Source: Porticoccus sp. (lineage in GTDB: Bacteria > Pseudomonadota > Gammaproteobacteria > Pseudomonadales > Porticoccaceae). Taken from it: DNA of 14,937 nt. Shown one piece after another: positions 14,072 through 14,937 of the stretch (positions are counted from its first letter, which is position 1; each line of letters begins with the position of its first letter). The stretch lies in contig DRHD01000175.1 of assembly GCA_011049795.1 (NCBI GenBank), positions 1 through 14,937 of the forward strand, in the 5' to 3' direction. The notes under the pieces were generated by a model, which was not told the DNA's origin, did not search any database, and was given only the letters and a program-made list of their open reading frames with translations. A program made the translations under genes and the position numbers.

Positions 14072-14524
14072 ATGGCACATTTAAGACTCTTCCGAGTGTT
14101 TTTGACTGGCGTGATAGCCGTGTCGATAGTGCTTTTATCAGCCACTTCGGTGTTTGCTGCAGAAGAGGTTGATGAAGTTGATGTCAAAGCCGTTCGATTT
14201 GTGATTGATAGCCAAATTTCTGCCTTCAAATCAGGTGATCACCAGTCAGCTTACGCCTTTGCTGCACCGAATGTTCAGCAAGCATTCCCCTCGGTAGAAA
14301 TTTTTATTGATATGGTACGGCGTGGTTATATGCCCGTCTATCAACCAGCATCCTATTTTTTTGGGCGGAATATGCTGTCCGAAGGTGAGGTTTACCAAGA
14401 GTTGATTGTGACTGATGCCAACCGTAAGTTATGGCAAATTATCTATACATTGGTTCAGCAGGATGACAAGAGCTGGAAAGTCACCAATGTGTTGATGTAC
14501 CCCTATAAGGGCACCGCTGCCTAG
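14072..14524 (+). CDS. Small exported DUF4864-family protein
   Basis: The 150-residue product begins with a signal peptide (MAHLRLFRVF, a hydrophobic run, then SVFA-AEE at about residue 29), so the mature protein of about 120 residues should be periplasmic. The mature part, with IDSQISAFKSGDHQSAYAFAAP, FIDMVRRGYMPVYQPASYFFG and NVLMYPYKG near the end, matches the DUF4864 family, whose function is unknown to me; its size and layout suggest a single alpha+beta domain. I see no catalytic motif and the mature domain has no cysteine. GGAG at 14061-14064 stands seven bases before the ATG. It lies 222 bases after aceF and is probably a separate unit, convergent with the helicase gene. The family call is from memory of its conserved sequence. 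Confidence 0.75.
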   Translation: MAHLRLFRVFLTGVIAVSIVLLSATSVFAAEEVDEVDVKAVRFVIDSQISAFKSGDHQSAYAFAAPNVQQAFPSVEIFIDMVRRGYMPVYQPASYFFGRNMLSEGEVYQELIVTDANRKLWQIIYTLVQQDDKSWKVTNVLMYPYKGTAA

Positions 14525-14567
14525 AGCTGCCTTATACGTTCTATTTTGAAAAGTATGGAAATACTCA

Positions 14568-14603
14568 CTGGACTGCATCATGCTTTTTCTTGATGCAGCC
14601 CAG
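14568..14603. terminator. Long hairpin between convergent DUF4864 and deaD genes
   Basis: CTGGACTGCATCA (14568-14580) pairs with TGATGCAGCCCAG (14591-14603) around a ten-base loop. The only mismatch is A14572/C14599, which becomes a G-U pair in a minus-strand transcript, so the stem is best in RNA from the deaD side. A smaller hairpin AGTAT-GGAA-ATACT (14552-14565) adjoins it. No T run follows on either strand, so termination is inferred from position and stem strength. Confidence 0.5.
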
Positions 14604-14627
14604 CACATATTCTTTATGTACCGTTAT

Positions 14628-14936
14628 TTATTCAGGCTGTTTTTTAGCCGTGTCTTTTCGAGGTGAGCGTTTTTGAGATGGCTTTTTGGTGTCTTCAGAC
14701 TTCTTGTCTTTTGGCTTGTCGCTCGCAGGATGGTTTTTCTGCAAACTGGAACTGGGAAGACTCAACCTCATAGGCTGTTGGCAAACACGTACCTTATTTT
14801 TTAGGTGGTTAAATATATCTTTGGGCATACCTTCGGGAAGGTCGACAGTACTGTGGTCATTCTCCAGCCTTATACGGCCTATATGCTGGCTTTCAATACC
14901 CGCTTCATTGGCGATGGCGCCAACAATATCCTTGGG
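14628..14936 (-). CDS. deaD: DEAD-box RNA helicase DeaD/CsdA, C-terminal end
   Basis: The minus-strand frame is open from the right edge to a TAA at 14630-14628, giving the last 102 residues. The visible part starts PKDIVGAIANEAGIESQHIG, continues IRLENDHSTVDLPEGMPKDIF, and matches the RNA-binding domain (DbpA-like RRM) of E. coli DeaD/CsdA, where the same region reads VGAIANEGDISSRYIG and HSTIELPKGMP. DeaD unwinds RNA duplexes during ribosome assembly and mRNA turnover, especially in the cold. The tail of about 40 residues is rich in lysine, proline and serine, unlike the Arg/Gly-rich tail of the E. coli protein. The helicase core lies outside the window. A methionine at 14828 is internal, not the start. 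Confidence 0.9.
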   Translation of the reverse strand, partial: PKDIVGAIANEAGIESQHIGRIRLENDHSTVDLPEGMPKDIFNHLKNKVRVCQQPMRLSLPSSSLQKNHPASDKPKDKKSEDTKKPSQKRSPRKDTAKKQPE

Positions 14937-14937
14937 C

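Noticed and set aside
13978..14172. 64-codon plus-strand open frame overlapping the start of the DUF4864 gene
   Set aside because: It runs out of frame across the clear signal peptide and ribosome binding site of the DUF4864 gene, and its product resembles nothing known to me.

Overview
The window is a stretch of chromosomal housekeeping DNA from a gammaproteobacterium, most likely a marine relative of Pseudomonas or Cellvibrio (inference). Three things support this. The order cpoB - queE - queC - tRNA-Lys - nadA - M48 protease resembles the Pseudomonas arrangement, and in E. coli too cpoB is followed by a tRNA-Lys/Val cluster and nadA. AceE begins in the same way as Pseudomonas AceE. AceF carries the DHRVVNGA variant of the E2 active site, which is usual in the Pseudomonas/Azotobacter lineage. 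Base composition looks moderate and even across the genes. I see no insertion sequence, phage gene, CRISPR array, defence island or toxin-antitoxin pair.

Layout. 1-352: C-terminal part of the Tol-Pal accessory protein CpoB, then a small tandem repeat and a terminator. 481-1851: queE and queC, two steps of 7-deazaguanine (queuosine precursor) synthesis. 1899-2011: tRNA-Lys(UUU) with its own promoter and a strong terminator. 2012-2275: non-coding DNA with a long-range stem, nested hairpins and a tRNA-3'-end-like stretch. 2276-3358: nadA (quinolinate synthase). 3433-4896, minus strand: a BepA-type periplasmic metalloprotease, divergent from a PerM/AI-2E family membrane protein at 5094-6164. 6227-9115: a full-length, exported, pitrilysin-like M16 protease. 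9116-9372: an AT-rich control region with a promoter and two GntR-like operators. 9373-13849: aceE and aceF, E1 and E2 of pyruvate dehydrogenase, without an adjacent E3 gene. 14072-14524: a small exported DUF4864 protein. 14628-14936, minus strand: the C-terminal end of a DeaD/CsdA-type RNA helicase.

How the genes relate. QueE and QueC feed the queuosine pathway, NadA makes the NAD precursor quinolinate, and AceE/AceF convert pyruvate to acetyl-CoA. BepA, the M16 protease and CpoB belong to envelope upkeep. Apart from queE-queC and aceE-aceF these look like separate transcription units.

I found no new multi-gene system. The most interesting signals are non-coding: a perfect 9-3-9 inverted repeat lying on the predicted aceE -10 element, with a near-identical second copy 140 bp upstream across the stop codon of the M16 gene; the structured segment after tRNA-Lys; a long inverted repeat before perM; and an in-register 15-bp tandem repeat before queE.
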